DNA of 57,937 nucleotides from Reyranellaceae bacterium (GTDB lineage: Bacteria; Pseudomonadota; Alphaproteobacteria; Reyranellales; Reyranellaceae), in the NCBI GenBank assembly GCA_022844045.1, contig JALHMM010000034.1:1-57937 (forward strand), given 5' to 3'. The notes beneath the pieces were generated by a model. The model made no database searches and had not been told where the DNA came from. It worked only from the letters and a program-made list of their open reading frames with translations. The translations under genes and the position numbers were made by a program. This document shows positions 7,749-16,310 of this stretch, in pieces (within the stretch, counting starts at the first letter, position 1; each line of letters starts with the position of its first letter).

Positions 7749-8783
7749 ATGACAGTCTTCCCGATCAAGCGTCTGGGCTTCTTCTCGCGGCTGCTCGACG
7801 AGGCCAACGCCGCCGAACGCTATCGGCTGTGCACCGAGCAGATCGTGCAGGCCGAACGTTGCGGCTTCGACTCGGCCTGGATCGCCCAGCATCATTTCCA
7901 CGAGGGCGAAGGCGGCTTGCCGGCGCCCATGGTGTTCCTCGCCCATGTCGCGGCGCATACCAAGACCATCCGCCTGGGCACCGGCATCGTGACCCTGCCG
8001 CTGGAACTGCCGATCCGCGTCGCCGAGGACGCCGCCGTGCTCGACCTGATGTGCGATCACCGGCTCGAGCTGGGTGTCGGGCCGGGTGGCAATCTGAGCG
8101 CCTTCACCGCCTTCGGCCTCGACAGCGCCCAGCGCCACGCGATCTTCTCACGCAATCTCGACGTGCTGCGCACCGCCTGGTCGGGCGGCGCGCTGGAGGG
8201 CGGCGACCGGCTCTATCCCGCCAGCCCGACCATCGTCGAGCGCATCTGGCAGGCGACCTTCACCGTCGAGGGCGCGCGCCGCGCCGGGCTGGCGGGCGAC
8301 GGGCTGATGCTGTCGCGCACGCAGCCCCGCACGCCGGGGGTACCGCGCGTCTCGCTCGCCGATATCCAGAACCCGATGATCGACGCCTATCTCGAGGCGC
8401 TGCCGCCGGGGCGCGAGCCGCGCATCCTCGCCTCGCGCTCGGTCTATGTCGGCGACGATCGCGCCGAGTCGCTGCGCTTCGCCGAGACCGGCCTGGCGCG
8501 GTTGCGCCACCGCCTGGCGGAGACCGGCGACCTGAGCGGCGGCAAGCTCGTGGGCGATCTGATCACCGCCTTCGACGCTCATGTTGGCACGCCCGACGAT
8601 GTGATCGAATCGCTCAGCGCCGACGACACGCTGCGACGGTCCACCGATCTCACCGTGCAGGTCCATTCGATCGACCCGCCGCATCCCTTCATCCTGCGCT
8701 CGATCGAGCTGGTCGCCGAGGTCGTGGCGCCGGCGCTGGGCTGGGTGCGCGGCGCCGAGGCGGATAAGCGGCGCGTGGCCTGA
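7749..8783 (+). CDS. Luciferase-like (LLM) flavin monooxygenase
   Basis: This 344-residue TIM-barrel flavoprotein of the bacterial luciferase family has FDSAWIAQHHFHEGEGGLPA early (about residues 42-61). LGTGIVTLPLELPIRVAEDA and LELGVGPGG, typical of the flavin pocket, follow. Members use reduced FMN or F420 to oxidise small organic substrates. The ATG at 7749 is chosen because the family begins at the first barrel strand (KRLGFFSRL). The next gene, a secreted caspase-like protein, starts 11 bases downstream on the same strand, so the two are probably co-transcribed. A different LLM gene also flanks the second caspase gene at 18174. Confidence 0.85.
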   Translation: MTVFPIKRLGFFSRLLDEANAAERYRLCTEQIVQAERCGFDSAWIAQHHFHEGEGGLPAPMVFLAHVAAHTKTIRLGTGIVTLPLELPIRVAEDAAVLDLMCDHRLELGVGPGGNLSAFTAFGLDSAQRHAIFSRNLDVLRTAWSGGALEGGDRLYPASPTIVERIWQATFTVEGARRAGLAGDGLMLSRTQPRTPGVPRVSLADIQNPMIDAYLEALPPGREPRILASRSVYVGDDRAESLRFAETGLARLRHRLAETGDLSGGKLVGDLITAFDAHVGTPDDVIESLSADDTLRRSTDLTVQVHSIDPPHPFILRSIELVAEVVAPALGWVRGAEADKRRVA

Positions 8784-8794
8784 TCGGAAGCGGC

Positions 8795-10240
8795 ATGGCG
8801 CGCATCCTGGTCGTTCTGTCGGCGCTGCTGCTGGCCATCGGCCTGGCGCCGGTCCAGTCGCAGCCGCTGCACGGCGCAGGCGTGCGCATCGCGCTGGTGA
8901 TCGGCAACAGCGAGTACCGGTCGATCCCCGCGTTGGCCAATCCGCGCAACGATGCCCGATTGATCGCCGAGCGGCTCAAGTCGCTGGGCTTCACACTGGT
9001 GGGCGGCGGCCCGCAAGTCGATCTCGACAAGGAGGGTTTCGAACGCGCCATTGAGGCTTTTCGCGCCGGGATGAGTCGCGCCGACATCGCCCTGTTCTTC
9101 TATGCGGGCCATGGCGTGCAGATTCGCGGCGTCAACTGGCTCGTGCCGATCTCCGCCGCGCCGCGCGTCGAAAGCGACGTCGCCGAGCAGATGATCGAGG
9201 CCAACAGTATTTTGGCGCATATGCGCGCCGGCGGTGCGCGGCTCAACGTGCTGGTGCTCGACGCCTGTCGCGACAATCCGTTCCCCGCGGCGGCGGCCGC
9301 GTCGGCCAGCGGAGCCGGCGGGCTGGGCAGGATGGACGCACCCGACAACACGCTGATCGCCTATGCGACGCAGCCGGGCAACGTGGCGCTCGACGGCGCC
9401 AGCGGCAACAGCCCCTACAGCAAGGCGCTGGCCGAGAGCATCGGCCTGCCCGGCCTGGAGATCCGACAGGTCTTCAACGACGTCGGCGTTCGCGTGCGTC
9501 GCGCCACCCAGGGCGCTCAGCAACCTTGGCTGTCGGCCTCGCCGATCGAGCGCGAGTACTTTCTCGCCGGCCGCCCGGCGACGGGGGCAACACAGCCGCT
9601 CTCCCCCGACGTGACATGGGCGCTCGGCACTTGGCGTGGCCGACTGATCGACTACCCTGCCGCTCTGGAATCCGAGCGCGCATACATCGTCGGCCTGTTC
9701 GACGGCCGCCTGCGCTGCTACTGGCAAACGCGCGCCACCGCGCCGCTCGACGTGTCTTGCCGCATCACCTCGACCGATGCCACGTCGCCGCCCAACGTGC
9801 AGATGCTGCGCACCCCGCGCGGTACGCTGTCGGGCACCTGGCGCCCGCTGACCGGCACTGACGTCTACAAGATCGAGCTGTCGCGCGTCAGCGAGCAGGT
9901 TGTGTTGTGGCCGTATCTCGGCATGTCCAGCAAGGCCTCGCCCGCGACCGTCTGGGCAGTGGGGCTGTGGGCTGGCCAGGTCCAGGGCCTCGCCAAAGGT
10001 AGCAGCGCGGGACGCGAGGTCAGGATCGAAGTGGTCGACGACATGCTGCGCTGCCACTATCGGGGAACCGCCCCGGAGTGGGCCGCGGCAGCCTGCACAA
10101 TCGCCGATCGCAAGCTCGAGTTGATTGGTGCGGGCGGCGCCGAACTGCAGCTCACGTTCAATGGCCGTTTGTTGACAGGCACGATTCGCTCGAGGAACGC
10201 CGATAGATCGTATGCTCTGTCTATGCAAAAGGTGCGCTAG
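8795..10240 (+). CDS. Secreted caspase-like (peptidase C14) protein with C-terminal repeat domains
   Basis: This 481-residue protein has a signal peptide (residues 1 to about 22, ending VQSQ) and a p20-like caspase domain. The caspase domain shows RIALVIGNSEYR, His106 in FFYAGHGVQI and Cys158 in VLDACRDNPF, the expected catalytic dyad of clan CD. A GLGRMDAPDNTLIAYATQPG segment follows. The C-terminal half contains two related units beginning WALGTWRGRLIDYP and VWAVGLWAGQVQG, each ending in a short beta-rich stretch. Prokaryotic caspase homologues usually cut after basic residues, and the signal peptide places this one outside the cytoplasm. It is clearly paralogous to the protein at 18174. 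It lies 11 bases after an LLM gene. Confidence 0.88.
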   Translation: MARILVVLSALLLAIGLAPVQSQPLHGAGVRIALVIGNSEYRSIPALANPRNDARLIAERLKSLGFTLVGGGPQVDLDKEGFERAIEAFRAGMSRADIALFFYAGHGVQIRGVNWLVPISAAPRVESDVAEQMIEANSILAHMRAGGARLNVLVLDACRDNPFPAAAAASASGAGGLGRMDAPDNTLIAYATQPGNVALDGASGNSPYSKALAESIGLPGLEIRQVFNDVGVRVRRATQGAQQPWLSASPIEREYFLAGRPATGATQPLSPDVTWALGTWRGRLIDYPAALESERAYIVGLFDGRLRCYWQTRATAPLDVSCRITSTDATSPPNVQMLRTPRGTLSGTWRPLTGTDVYKIELSRVSEQVVLWPYLGMSSKASPATVWAVGLWAGQVQGLAKGSSAGREVRIEVVDDMLRCHYRGTAPEWAAAACTIADRKLELIGAGGAELQLTFNGRLLTGTIRSRNADRSYALSMQKVR

Positions 10241-10267
10241 CGACGGGCGCCGCCAACGAGGACACAG

Positions 10268-10873
10268 ATGCACCCCACCGAGCACGACGTCATCGACACC
10301 CTGGTCGGCATCATGCCCGACACCACGCTCGACGCGATCCGGGCGCGGCGGAGCGAGGCGCGCAAGCATGCGCAGCTGAGCTATGCCGGGCTGCTGGTGC
10401 CCGAGGATCCTGGTGGCGTCAGCCTGCAGGAGCGCTTCGCCATCGCCGCCTTCGTCGCCGGATTGCATGGCGAGGCGCAGACCACCGCCTTCTACGCCGA
10501 GGGGCTGAAATCGTCGGGCGCGTCTGACGCGTTGCGTGCTGCTATCGCCGCACAGGTCGACGCGGCGAAGGCCGCCGGTCCGTATGGCCGTTACCCCAAG
10601 GGCCCGCTCAGCGTCGAAGACGAGGCCGGGCCGATCCATCGCGTCGCCGGCGATGCGCGCGCCGCGCTGGGCGCGCGGCTGGCGGCGGCGCTTGAGCACA
10701 CGCACATGCTGGTGCTGCATCCGCGCGACGCGGCGGCGGCCTCACTACAGGCGATGCTCGACGCCGGCTGGAGCACGACGGATATCGTGGTGATCTCGCA
10801 ACTGGTGTCGTTCCTGACGTTCCAGATCCGCGTCGTCGCCGGCCTGCGCACGCTGGCCAGCCATCCCGCCTGA
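10268..10873 (+). CDS. CMD-domain protein, Avi_7170 family
   Basis: This 201-residue protein of the carboxymuconolactone decarboxylase-like group has an early DVIDTLVGIMPDTTLDAIRA region and a late LDAGWSTTDIVVISQLVSFL region, typical of the family named from A. vitis Avi_7170. It lacks the CxxC of AhpD enzymes. The next gene encodes the usual partner with CxxC and starts 11 bases after the stop, so the two form an operon. Such pairs regularly travel with LLM monooxygenases, as here, and are thought to act in oxidative breakdown of small xenobiotic-like compounds. The exact reaction is unknown. Confidence 0.85.
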   Translation: MHPTEHDVIDTLVGIMPDTTLDAIRARRSEARKHAQLSYAGLLVPEDPGGVSLQERFAIAAFVAGLHGEAQTTAFYAEGLKSSGASDALRAAIAAQVDAAKAAGPYGRYPKGPLSVEDEAGPIHRVAGDARAALGARLAAALEHTHMLVLHPRDAAAASLQAMLDAGWSTTDIVVISQLVSFLTFQIRVVAGLRTLASHPA

Positions 10874-10883
10874 GGCCGCCATC

Positions 10884-11480
10884 ATGACCGACAAGACGCT
10901 GACGCCCTCCGGCCACACCGAGCCCGTGGTCTTCACCCGCGACATGCTGGACTGGCTGCCCTGGCTCGAGCCGCTCGCCGAGTCCGAGCTGACGCCGCGC
11001 CACATGGCGGGCCTGGTCGACGCGGCGCGCGCCAAGTCGGCCTATTTCCGCCTGCTGGCGCGCGACCCCGACGTGCTCGGCGCGCGCACCCGCACCGACA
11101 AGGATATCTTCTACAACACCGACGCTGGCCTGCCGCGCGCCGAGCGCGAGCTCGCCGCCACCGCGACGTCCAGGCTCAACGGATGCATCTACTGCGCCTC
11201 GGTGCATGCGCGCTTCGCCGCGACCTACTCCAAGCGCGTCGAGGATGTCGACCGCTTGCTCGCCGAAGGCACTGGCGCCGAACTCGACGAACGCTGGAAC
11301 GCCATCGTCGCCGCCTCCGTCGCGCTGACGTCGCTGCCGATGACGTTCGATAAGACACATATCGATCGCCTGCGCGCCGTCGGCCTCGACGAGCTGTCGA
11401 TCGCCGACGTCATCCAGTCCGCCTCGTTCTTCAACTGGGCCAACCGCCTGATGCTGTCGCTCGGCGAGCCGGCGCGCTGA
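10884..11480 (+). CDS. AhpD-like alkylhydroperoxidase domain protein, Avi_7169 family
   Basis: This 198-residue protein has the AhpD redox motif Cys101-x2-Cys104 with His108 (GCIYCASVHARF), flanked by an acidic and alanine-rich helix. AhpD-type proteins reduce peroxides or act as thiol-dependent redox partners. It forms a two-gene unit with the preceding CMD protein, and an LLM monooxygenase lies convergently downstream. The last coding segment, FFNWANRLMLSLGEP, recurs in a gene remnant at 12933-12989, on the other side of that LLM gene. This shows a past duplication of this locus. Confidence 0.88.
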   Translation: MTDKTLTPSGHTEPVVFTRDMLDWLPWLEPLAESELTPRHMAGLVDAARAKSAYFRLLARDPDVLGARTRTDKDIFYNTDAGLPRAERELAATATSRLNGCIYCASVHARFAATYSKRVEDVDRLLAEGTGAELDERWNAIVAASVALTSLPMTFDKTHIDRLRAVGLDELSIADVIQSASFFNWANRLMLSLGEPAR

Positions 11481-11513
11481 GGGTCGGCTGGTCGCCAACC
11501 GACAGCGTGCTCA

Positions 11514-12830
11514 TCACTCCTGATTCAGATGGTCGCGCTGCGACGTGCCGGCATATTCCCGGCGGAAGCGGCCACGCCGTTGCAGTTCAGGCACCACCAG
11601 TTCGGCGAACTCCTCGATCGCGCCTGGCGAATAGATCGGCGAGATCATGAAGCCGTCGCCGCCGACGGCGTCAAAATACGCTTCGAGCTGGTCAGCCACA
11701 TCGACGGGCGTCCCGACCATCTGCGGCAGGCCGACGGCCTGGCCATGGTTCTGGGCCACCTGCCGCAGGGTCAGCAGCTCGCCGGTCATCGAGCGATAGC
11801 GCGTCTGCATGCGTTGCAGCTTGGGCTCGGTGCGATGCGCCATGATCGTGTCGAGCGGCAAGGTCGAGAGATCGAAGTCCAGATGGCCGGACAGGATGGC
11901 GAGCCCGCCTTCGAGCGGCACCAGCGCGTTGTGCTCGGCTTGCTTGTCCGCCGCCTCGGCTCGCGACGCGCCGACGATCGGCTGCACGCCGAACAGCATC
12001 TTGCAGGCCCGCGGTTCGCGGCCCGCCTCGACCACGGCACCCTTGATGTCGTCGTACAGCGCCTTGGCGCCGGCAAGGTACGGTTGGATCGCGAACACCG
12101 CATCGGCGTAGCGCGCTGCGAACGCGCGGCCTTTCCCGGAGGTGCCGGCCTGCAAGATGGCCGGGCCGCGATGCGGCGAGCGGATCACATTCAAAGGTCC
12201 GCGCGACTTGAAGAAGCGGCCATCGTGGTCGATGCGACGCACCTTGGCGGGATCGGCGAAGATACCGGCGGCACGATCCATCACCACCGCGTCCTCATCC
12301 CAGCTCGCCCACAACTTGCGGCAGACCTCCATGAACTCGTGGGCGCGGTCGTAGCGCTCGTCGGTCGGCTTGAGCTCCTCGCCGAAGTTGGCCGACTGAT
12401 TGTGGTTGAGCGTCGTCACGACGTTCCAGCCCGCCCGCCCGCGGGTCAGGTGATCGAGCGTCGCCCACAGCCGGGCCGCATGGAAGGGATGTTGGTGGCT
12501 GACGGAATATGTCGCCGCCAGTCCGATGTGGGTCGTGACGGCCGCCATGAAGGACAGCAGAGGGATGGGATCGTGCTCGGGCGCCTGCGTCGCGTTGCGC
12601 AGCGCCGGCGCCAGCGAGCCGCGAAAAGTGTCGGAGATGTAGTTGAGGTCGGCGAAGAAAACCATGTCGAACCTGGCTCTCTCGCAGACGCGGGCGATGT
12701 GCTGGTAGAGCTCGGGCTGCGTCCAGTCGTAGCCCGCCTCCGCCGTGCGCGGATGCCGCCACATGGCGACGCTGTGATAGGTCGGTCCATGCACAAGGAA
12801 CTGCGCCATGTGCATCATGGGTTTGCGCAT
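11514..12830 (-). CDS. LLM flavin monooxygenase, NtaA/SnaA/DszA family
   Basis: This 438-residue protein belongs to the FMN-dependent NtaA/SnaA/DszA branch of the luciferase superfamily. Hallmarks include ARFDMVFFADLNYISD, GLAATYSVSHQHPFHAARLW, GRAGWNVVTTLN and the ILQAGTSGKGRAFAARYADA flavin/phosphate segment. Members oxidise nitrilotriacetate, dibenzothiophene sulfone, pristinamycin or related substrates using FMNH2 from a separate reductase. No reductase gene is adjacent. The gene is convergent with the CMD/AhpD pair and is bracketed by the intact AhpD 3' end and its remnant copy, so it may have been inserted into a duplicated locus. Confidence 0.88.
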   Translation of the reverse strand: MRKPMMHMAQFLVHGPTYHSVAMWRHPRTAEAGYDWTQPELYQHIARVCERARFDMVFFADLNYISDTFRGSLAPALRNATQAPEHDPIPLLSFMAAVTTHIGLAATYSVSHQHPFHAARLWATLDHLTRGRAGWNVVTTLNHNQSANFGEELKPTDERYDRAHEFMEVCRKLWASWDEDAVVMDRAAGIFADPAKVRRIDHDGRFFKSRGPLNVIRSPHRGPAILQAGTSGKGRAFAARYADAVFAIQPYLAGAKALYDDIKGAVVEAGREPRACKMLFGVQPIVGASRAEAADKQAEHNALVPLEGGLAILSGHLDFDLSTLPLDTIMAHRTEPKLQRMQTRYRSMTGELLTLRQVAQNHGQAVGLPQMVGTPVDVADQLEAYFDAVGGDGFMISPIYSPGAIEEFAELVVPELQRRGRFRREYAGTSQRDHLNQE

Positions 12831-12932
12831 CGCGACCCCGTCCCTGTGTTCAAGGCTCCCGCGCGCGGGATACTGTCACAGCCCCGCCAATGCGGCCACT
12901 TCTGCGCCGCCGCGGCGGCCTCGACGACCCGC

Positions 12933-12989
12933 TTCTTCAACTGGGCTAACCGCCTGATGTTGTCGCTCGGCGAGCCGGGGAAACCCTGA
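12933..12989 (+). pseudogene. 3' remnant of an AhpD-like gene
   Basis: The segment from 12933 to about 12978 matches 11427-11472 of the AhpD gene over 46 bases with two differences, both synonymous in the AhpD frame (GCC/GCT and CTG/TTG). It encodes FFNWANRLMLSLGEP followed by a different tail and a TGA at 12987-12989. No start codon or upstream AhpD sequence remains. The synonymous pattern suggests that the lost copy was functional before truncation. Confidence 0.8.
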
Positions 12990-13077
12990 TCCCCTCCCCC
13001 TCCGGGGAAGGGTAGAGTGCTTGCAAAGCCCGGCTCACAACTGAATGATGGTCGAAACTCCTGGGGAGGAGACCTTC

Positions 13078-14421
13078 ATGACCAGTTTCAATCGTCGGTC
13101 GATCTTGCGTGCTGCCGGCGCGACGGCGGCCGTCGGGTTGTCGGCGCCGTCCGTGCTCGCCCAGGCGGGCAAGCCGCATGCCGGCACGACGATCAATGCG
13201 GCCTGCTTCCAGACGACCTATTTCGACTACCTCCGCGCCTACTTCCCGGAGTTCGAGGCGAAGACCGGCATCAAGGTGAACTTCACCATGCAGGCCTTCC
13301 CGGTCTACAACCAGCGCACCGACCTGGAGCTGTCGACCAAGGGCTCGGCGCTCGACGTGATCAACGTCACTTTCATCTACTCGGGCCGCTGGATCGGCGC
13401 CGGCTGGCTGACCAATCTCGACACCTTCACCAAAGATCCGAAGATGACGCCGGCCGACTGGGCGCCGGAGGATTTCGTCGGCGGCCCGCAATCGGCGATG
13501 CAGAACGCCAAGGGCGAGACCTTCGGCTACGCCTGGCTCGCGGGCGCGATGATCCTGGGCGCTTCGCGCTACGACCTGATCGAGAAGGCCGGGCTTGGCC
13601 TGCCCAAGACCTTCGACGAGCTGATCAAGGTGTGCGACGCGGTGCATGGCAAGGAGGGCGTCGCCGCCTTCACCGCCGACCGGCTGCATCACTGGAACTG
13701 GATGCCCTACCTGATGGGCATGGGCGGCGCGGTGTTCAAGGCGCCGCCGGAGAACCTGACGCCGACGCTCACCACGCCGCAGGCCGCCGCGTCGGCGGAG
13801 TGGTACGCCAACCTGCTGATGAAGTACGGACCGGACGGCATCCTGTCCTACTCCGACGACCAGGCGATGCGCTCGCAGATGTCGGGCCGCGCCAATATCC
13901 GCACGCAGGACACCGCGTGGCTGGTGCCGCTGTTCAAGCACGCCGAGAGCACGGTGCAGAAGACCGTGCGCTACGGGCTGATGCCGGCGGGACCGTCGGG
14001 CAACTTCCCGGGCTCCAACAGCCATGCGCTGGGCATCCCGGCCGGCTCGAAGAAGAAGGAAGCCGCCTGGGAGTTCATCAAGTGGGCGGTGTCGAAGGAG
14101 ATCGTCGCGCGCGTGGTCAAGGAGCATGGCTATCCCGGCGTCTGCCGTCTGTCGGTGATCCAGAGCCCGGAGTTCAAGAGCGCGCTCACGCTCAATGGCC
14201 AGGACGTCGCCGCGCTCTATCTCGAGGTGCTGCAACTTGGCGGCAAGACCGGCTACATGAAGTACCGCACCGTGCCGGTGTTTCCGCAGGTCGGCGACAA
14301 GATCAACAAGGCGATCGAGCGCATCGCCACAAAGCAGCAGGGCGCCGCCGACGCGATGAAGCAGGCCCAGGCCGAGGCGATCCAGGATCTGCAGAAGGCC
14401 GGGATCAAGATTGATACCTAG
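13078..14421 (+). CDS. ABC transporter extracellular solute-binding protein (family 1)
   Basis: This 447-residue periplasmic binding protein starts at ATG 13078, immediately after a strong GGGGAGGAG, in preference to the weaker ATG at 13045. The signal region has a twin-arginine-like motif (NRRSILRAAG) and ends near VLAQA. The mature part shows the family-1 pattern FPEFEAKTGIKVNF followed by ALDVINVTFIYSGRW and a late SNSHALGIPAGSKKKEAAWE. Such proteins deliver sugars, polyols or similar molecules to a two-permease ABC importer. Both permease genes follow. A MITE-like repeat lies between this gene and the first permease. Confidence 0.88.
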   Translation: MTSFNRRSILRAAGATAAVGLSAPSVLAQAGKPHAGTTINAACFQTTYFDYLRAYFPEFEAKTGIKVNFTMQAFPVYNQRTDLELSTKGSALDVINVTFIYSGRWIGAGWLTNLDTFTKDPKMTPADWAPEDFVGGPQSAMQNAKGETFGYAWLAGAMILGASRYDLIEKAGLGLPKTFDELIKVCDAVHGKEGVAAFTADRLHHWNWMPYLMGMGGAVFKAPPENLTPTLTTPQAAASAEWYANLLMKYGPDGILSYSDDQAMRSQMSGRANIRTQDTAWLVPLFKHAESTVQKTVRYGLMPAGPSGNFPGSNSHALGIPAGSKKKEAAWEFIKWAVSKEIVARVVKEHGYPGVCRLSVIQSPEFKSALTLNGQDVAALYLEVLQLGGKTGYMKYRTVPVFPQVGDKINKAIERIATKQQGAADAMKQAQAEAIQDLQKAGIKIDT

Positions 14422-14430
14422 CGCGCCGCA

Positions 14431-14447
14431 TACCTTCCCCCGGAGGG
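14431..14447. repeat. Solo terminus of the MITE-like family
   Basis: TACCTTCCCCCGGAGGG matches the terminal sequence of the complete elements at 14483, 19822 and 29490, but the rest is missing. It lies 36 bases before a complete copy. Confidence 0.5.
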
Positions 14448-14482
14448 CAGGGCTATCGCATATGGCCAGCTTGACTTGGTCT

Positions 14483-14610
14483 TACCTTCCCCCGGAGGGG
14501 GAAGGTGCCCGAAGGGCGGATGGGGGATGTCGAAGACGGACATCGAGTTTGCTGAAACATCCCCCATCCGTCGCGCTTCGCGCGCCACCTTCCCCCTCCG
14601 GGGGAAGGTA
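14483..14610. mobile_element. MITE-like element, 128 bp, TA-ended inverted termini (copy A)
   Basis: The element begins TACCTTCCCCCGGAGGGGGA and ends with the inverted counterpart TCCGGGGGAAGGTA. Each end is itself palindromic. The interior has a second nested inverted pair (GGATGGGGGATGT with ACATCCCCCATCC). The left half of this copy is the reverse complement of the right half of the copy at 29490, so the family is mobile or amplified in both orientations. The right end lies directly in front of the permease ATG at 14613 and supplies its GGAAGG ribosome-binding site. Confidence 0.75.
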
Positions 14611-14612
14611 AA

Positions 14613-15491
14613 ATGCATCGCCAGCAGCGTTTCTTCGTCTGGTGTGTCGCGCCCTCGCTGGCGGTGCTGGCGCTGATCACGCTGTTGCCGTCGCTCTACC
14701 TGCTGGTCACCAGCTTCACCCAGCTCAACCTGACGCGGCCCGAGACGCAGTGGAATTTCTCCCAGCCGCTGGAAAGCTACCGCCAGATCCTGGCCGACAC
14801 CCGCCTGCACAACTCTCTATGGGTGCAGGCCAAGCTCTCGTTCTGGACCGTGCTGTTCCAGGTGCTGATCGGGCTCTTGCTGGCGCTGCTGCTCAACATG
14901 CGCTCGGGCCTGATCGAGGCGCTGCGCACGGTGTTCCTGATCCCGATGGTGCTGCCGCCGATCGTCGTGGCGATCATCTGGAAGGTGATCTACACGCCCG
15001 ACATCAGCCCGATGCACGGCCTCTTCCGCGCCATCGGCTGGAACGTGCCGGCGTTGATCACCGATCCGAACTGGGCGCTGACCGCGATCATCATCGCCGA
15101 CACCTGGGAATGGTTCCCCTTCACCATGCTGATGGTGCTGGCCGCGTTGCAGATGATGCCGCAGGAGATCCTCGACGCCGCCAAGGTCGATGGCGCCTCA
15201 CCGCTGCAGCTGACCTTCTACATCACCCTGCCCTTCCTGCAGGGCGTGCTGCTGGTCGCCGGCCTGTTCCGGCTGATCGATTCGATCAAGGCCTTTCCGC
15301 TGATCTTCATTCTCACTGACGGCGGGCCGGGCAACGTCACGGAGGTGACCAACTACTATTCCTATCTGCAGGCGTTCAATTTCTCCTTCCTCGGTTTCTC
15401 CAGCGCGATCACCGTCGTCCTGCTCGCCGCCTCGGTGGCGCTCTCCTGGCTGATCGTGCGCGTCGTCGGGTGGGGTGTGCGTGTCGACTAG
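14613..15491 (+). CDS. ABC transporter permease, MalF/UgpA type
   Basis: This 292-residue inner-membrane protein has about six transmembrane segments, the first at FFVWCVAPSLAVLALITLLP. The EAA loop that contacts the ATPase is visible as ILDAAKVDGASPLQLTFYIT (about residues 187-206). A late LTDGGPGNVTEVTNYYSYLQ is typical of sugar permeases. It forms the importer with the following permease and the upstream binding protein. Its ATG is preceded by GGGGGAAGGTAAA, which is the end of a MITE-like repeat. Confidence 0.9.
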   Translation: MHRQQRFFVWCVAPSLAVLALITLLPSLYLLVTSFTQLNLTRPETQWNFSQPLESYRQILADTRLHNSLWVQAKLSFWTVLFQVLIGLLLALLLNMRSGLIEALRTVFLIPMVLPPIVVAIIWKVIYTPDISPMHGLFRAIGWNVPALITDPNWALTAIIIADTWEWFPFTMLMVLAALQMMPQEILDAAKVDGASPLQLTFYITLPFLQGVLLVAGLFRLIDSIKAFPLIFILTDGGPGNVTEVTNYYSYLQAFNFSFLGFSSAITVVLLAASVALSWLIVRVVGWGVRVD

Positions 15492-16305
15492 GGCGCGAAA
15501 CAACCGGATCATGCTGCAGGCGCTGGCTGTGCTGCTGGCGGTGCTGACCCTGGCGCCGTTCCTGTGGCTGCTGCTGATGTCGTTCAAGACCAACGCCGAG
15601 ATCTTCCGCTTCCCGCCGCGCTTCTTCTTTGAGGCGACGCTCGACAACTACGCCCATCTGTGGTCCTCGGAGTTCCGCCGCTCCTTCAGCAACAGCCTGA
15701 TCGTCGCCACCGCCACGACCTTCCTGTCGCTGCTGATCGGCGTGCCGGCGGCCTATGCGCTGTCGCGCTGGACGGCGCCCGGCGGCAACGCCATCACCTT
15801 GTGGATCCTGGCCAGCCGCATGGCGCCACCGATCGCCTTCACCATCCCCTACTTCCTGGTCTACCGGCATCTCGAGCTGCTCGACACGCTGGCCGGCCTG
15901 GTCGTGATCTACCTCACCTTCAACCTGTCGCTGGTGATCTGGATGATGCGGCCGTTCTACGACCAGCTGCCGCGCTCGCTCGAGGAGGCCGCCTGGATCG
16001 ACGGCGCCACCATGTGGCAGGGCTTCTATCGCATCATCCTGCCGCTCTCCGGTCCCGGCCTGGCGGCCACCGCGATCCTCTGCTTCCTGTTCGCCTGGAA
16101 CGATTTCTTCTTCGCCCTGATCCTCACGCGCACCGAGGCGATGACGGCGCCGGTGGCCGTGGTGAACTTCATGAACTACGAGGGCTGGGAATGGGGCCGC
16201 ATCGCCGCCGGCGGCACCATGATCATGCTGCCGGTGCTGGTGTTCTCCTTCATCGTGCGCAAGTACCTGGTGCACGGCCTAACCGGCGGCGCCCTGAAAG
16301 GATAG
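15475..16305 (+). CDS. ABC transporter permease, MalG/UgpE type
   Basis: This 276-residue second permease has about six membrane segments and the EAA motif in LEEAAWIDGATMWQGFYRII. Like other MalG-type subunits it has an early FKTNAEIFRFPPRFFFEATL segment and a C-terminal KYLVHGLTGGALKG tail. It overlaps the first permease gene by 17 bases. The start may be GTG 15475 or GTG 15481. With the neighbouring binding protein it should import a carbohydrate-like solute. No ATP-binding subunit gene is in the window, so a shared MsmK/UgpC-type ATPase must be encoded elsewhere. Confidence 0.9.
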   Translation: MCVSTRARNNRIMLQALAVLLAVLTLAPFLWLLLMSFKTNAEIFRFPPRFFFEATLDNYAHLWSSEFRRSFSNSLIVATATTFLSLLIGVPAAYALSRWTAPGGNAITLWILASRMAPPIAFTIPYFLVYRHLELLDTLAGLVVIYLTFNLSLVIWMMRPFYDQLPRSLEEAAWIDGATMWQGFYRIILPLSGPGLAATAILCFLFAWNDFFFALILTRTEAMTAPVAVVNFMNYEGWEWGRIAAGGTMIMLPVLVFSFIVRKYLVHGLTGGALKG

Positions 16306-16310
16306 AGACC

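Noticed and set aside
8579..10720. A 713-codon open frame on the minus strand
   Set aside because: It runs antisense through the caspase gene and parts of its neighbours. Its translation has no recognisable motif, while the plus-strand genes have complete catalytic motifs. Long antisense frames are expected at this GC content.
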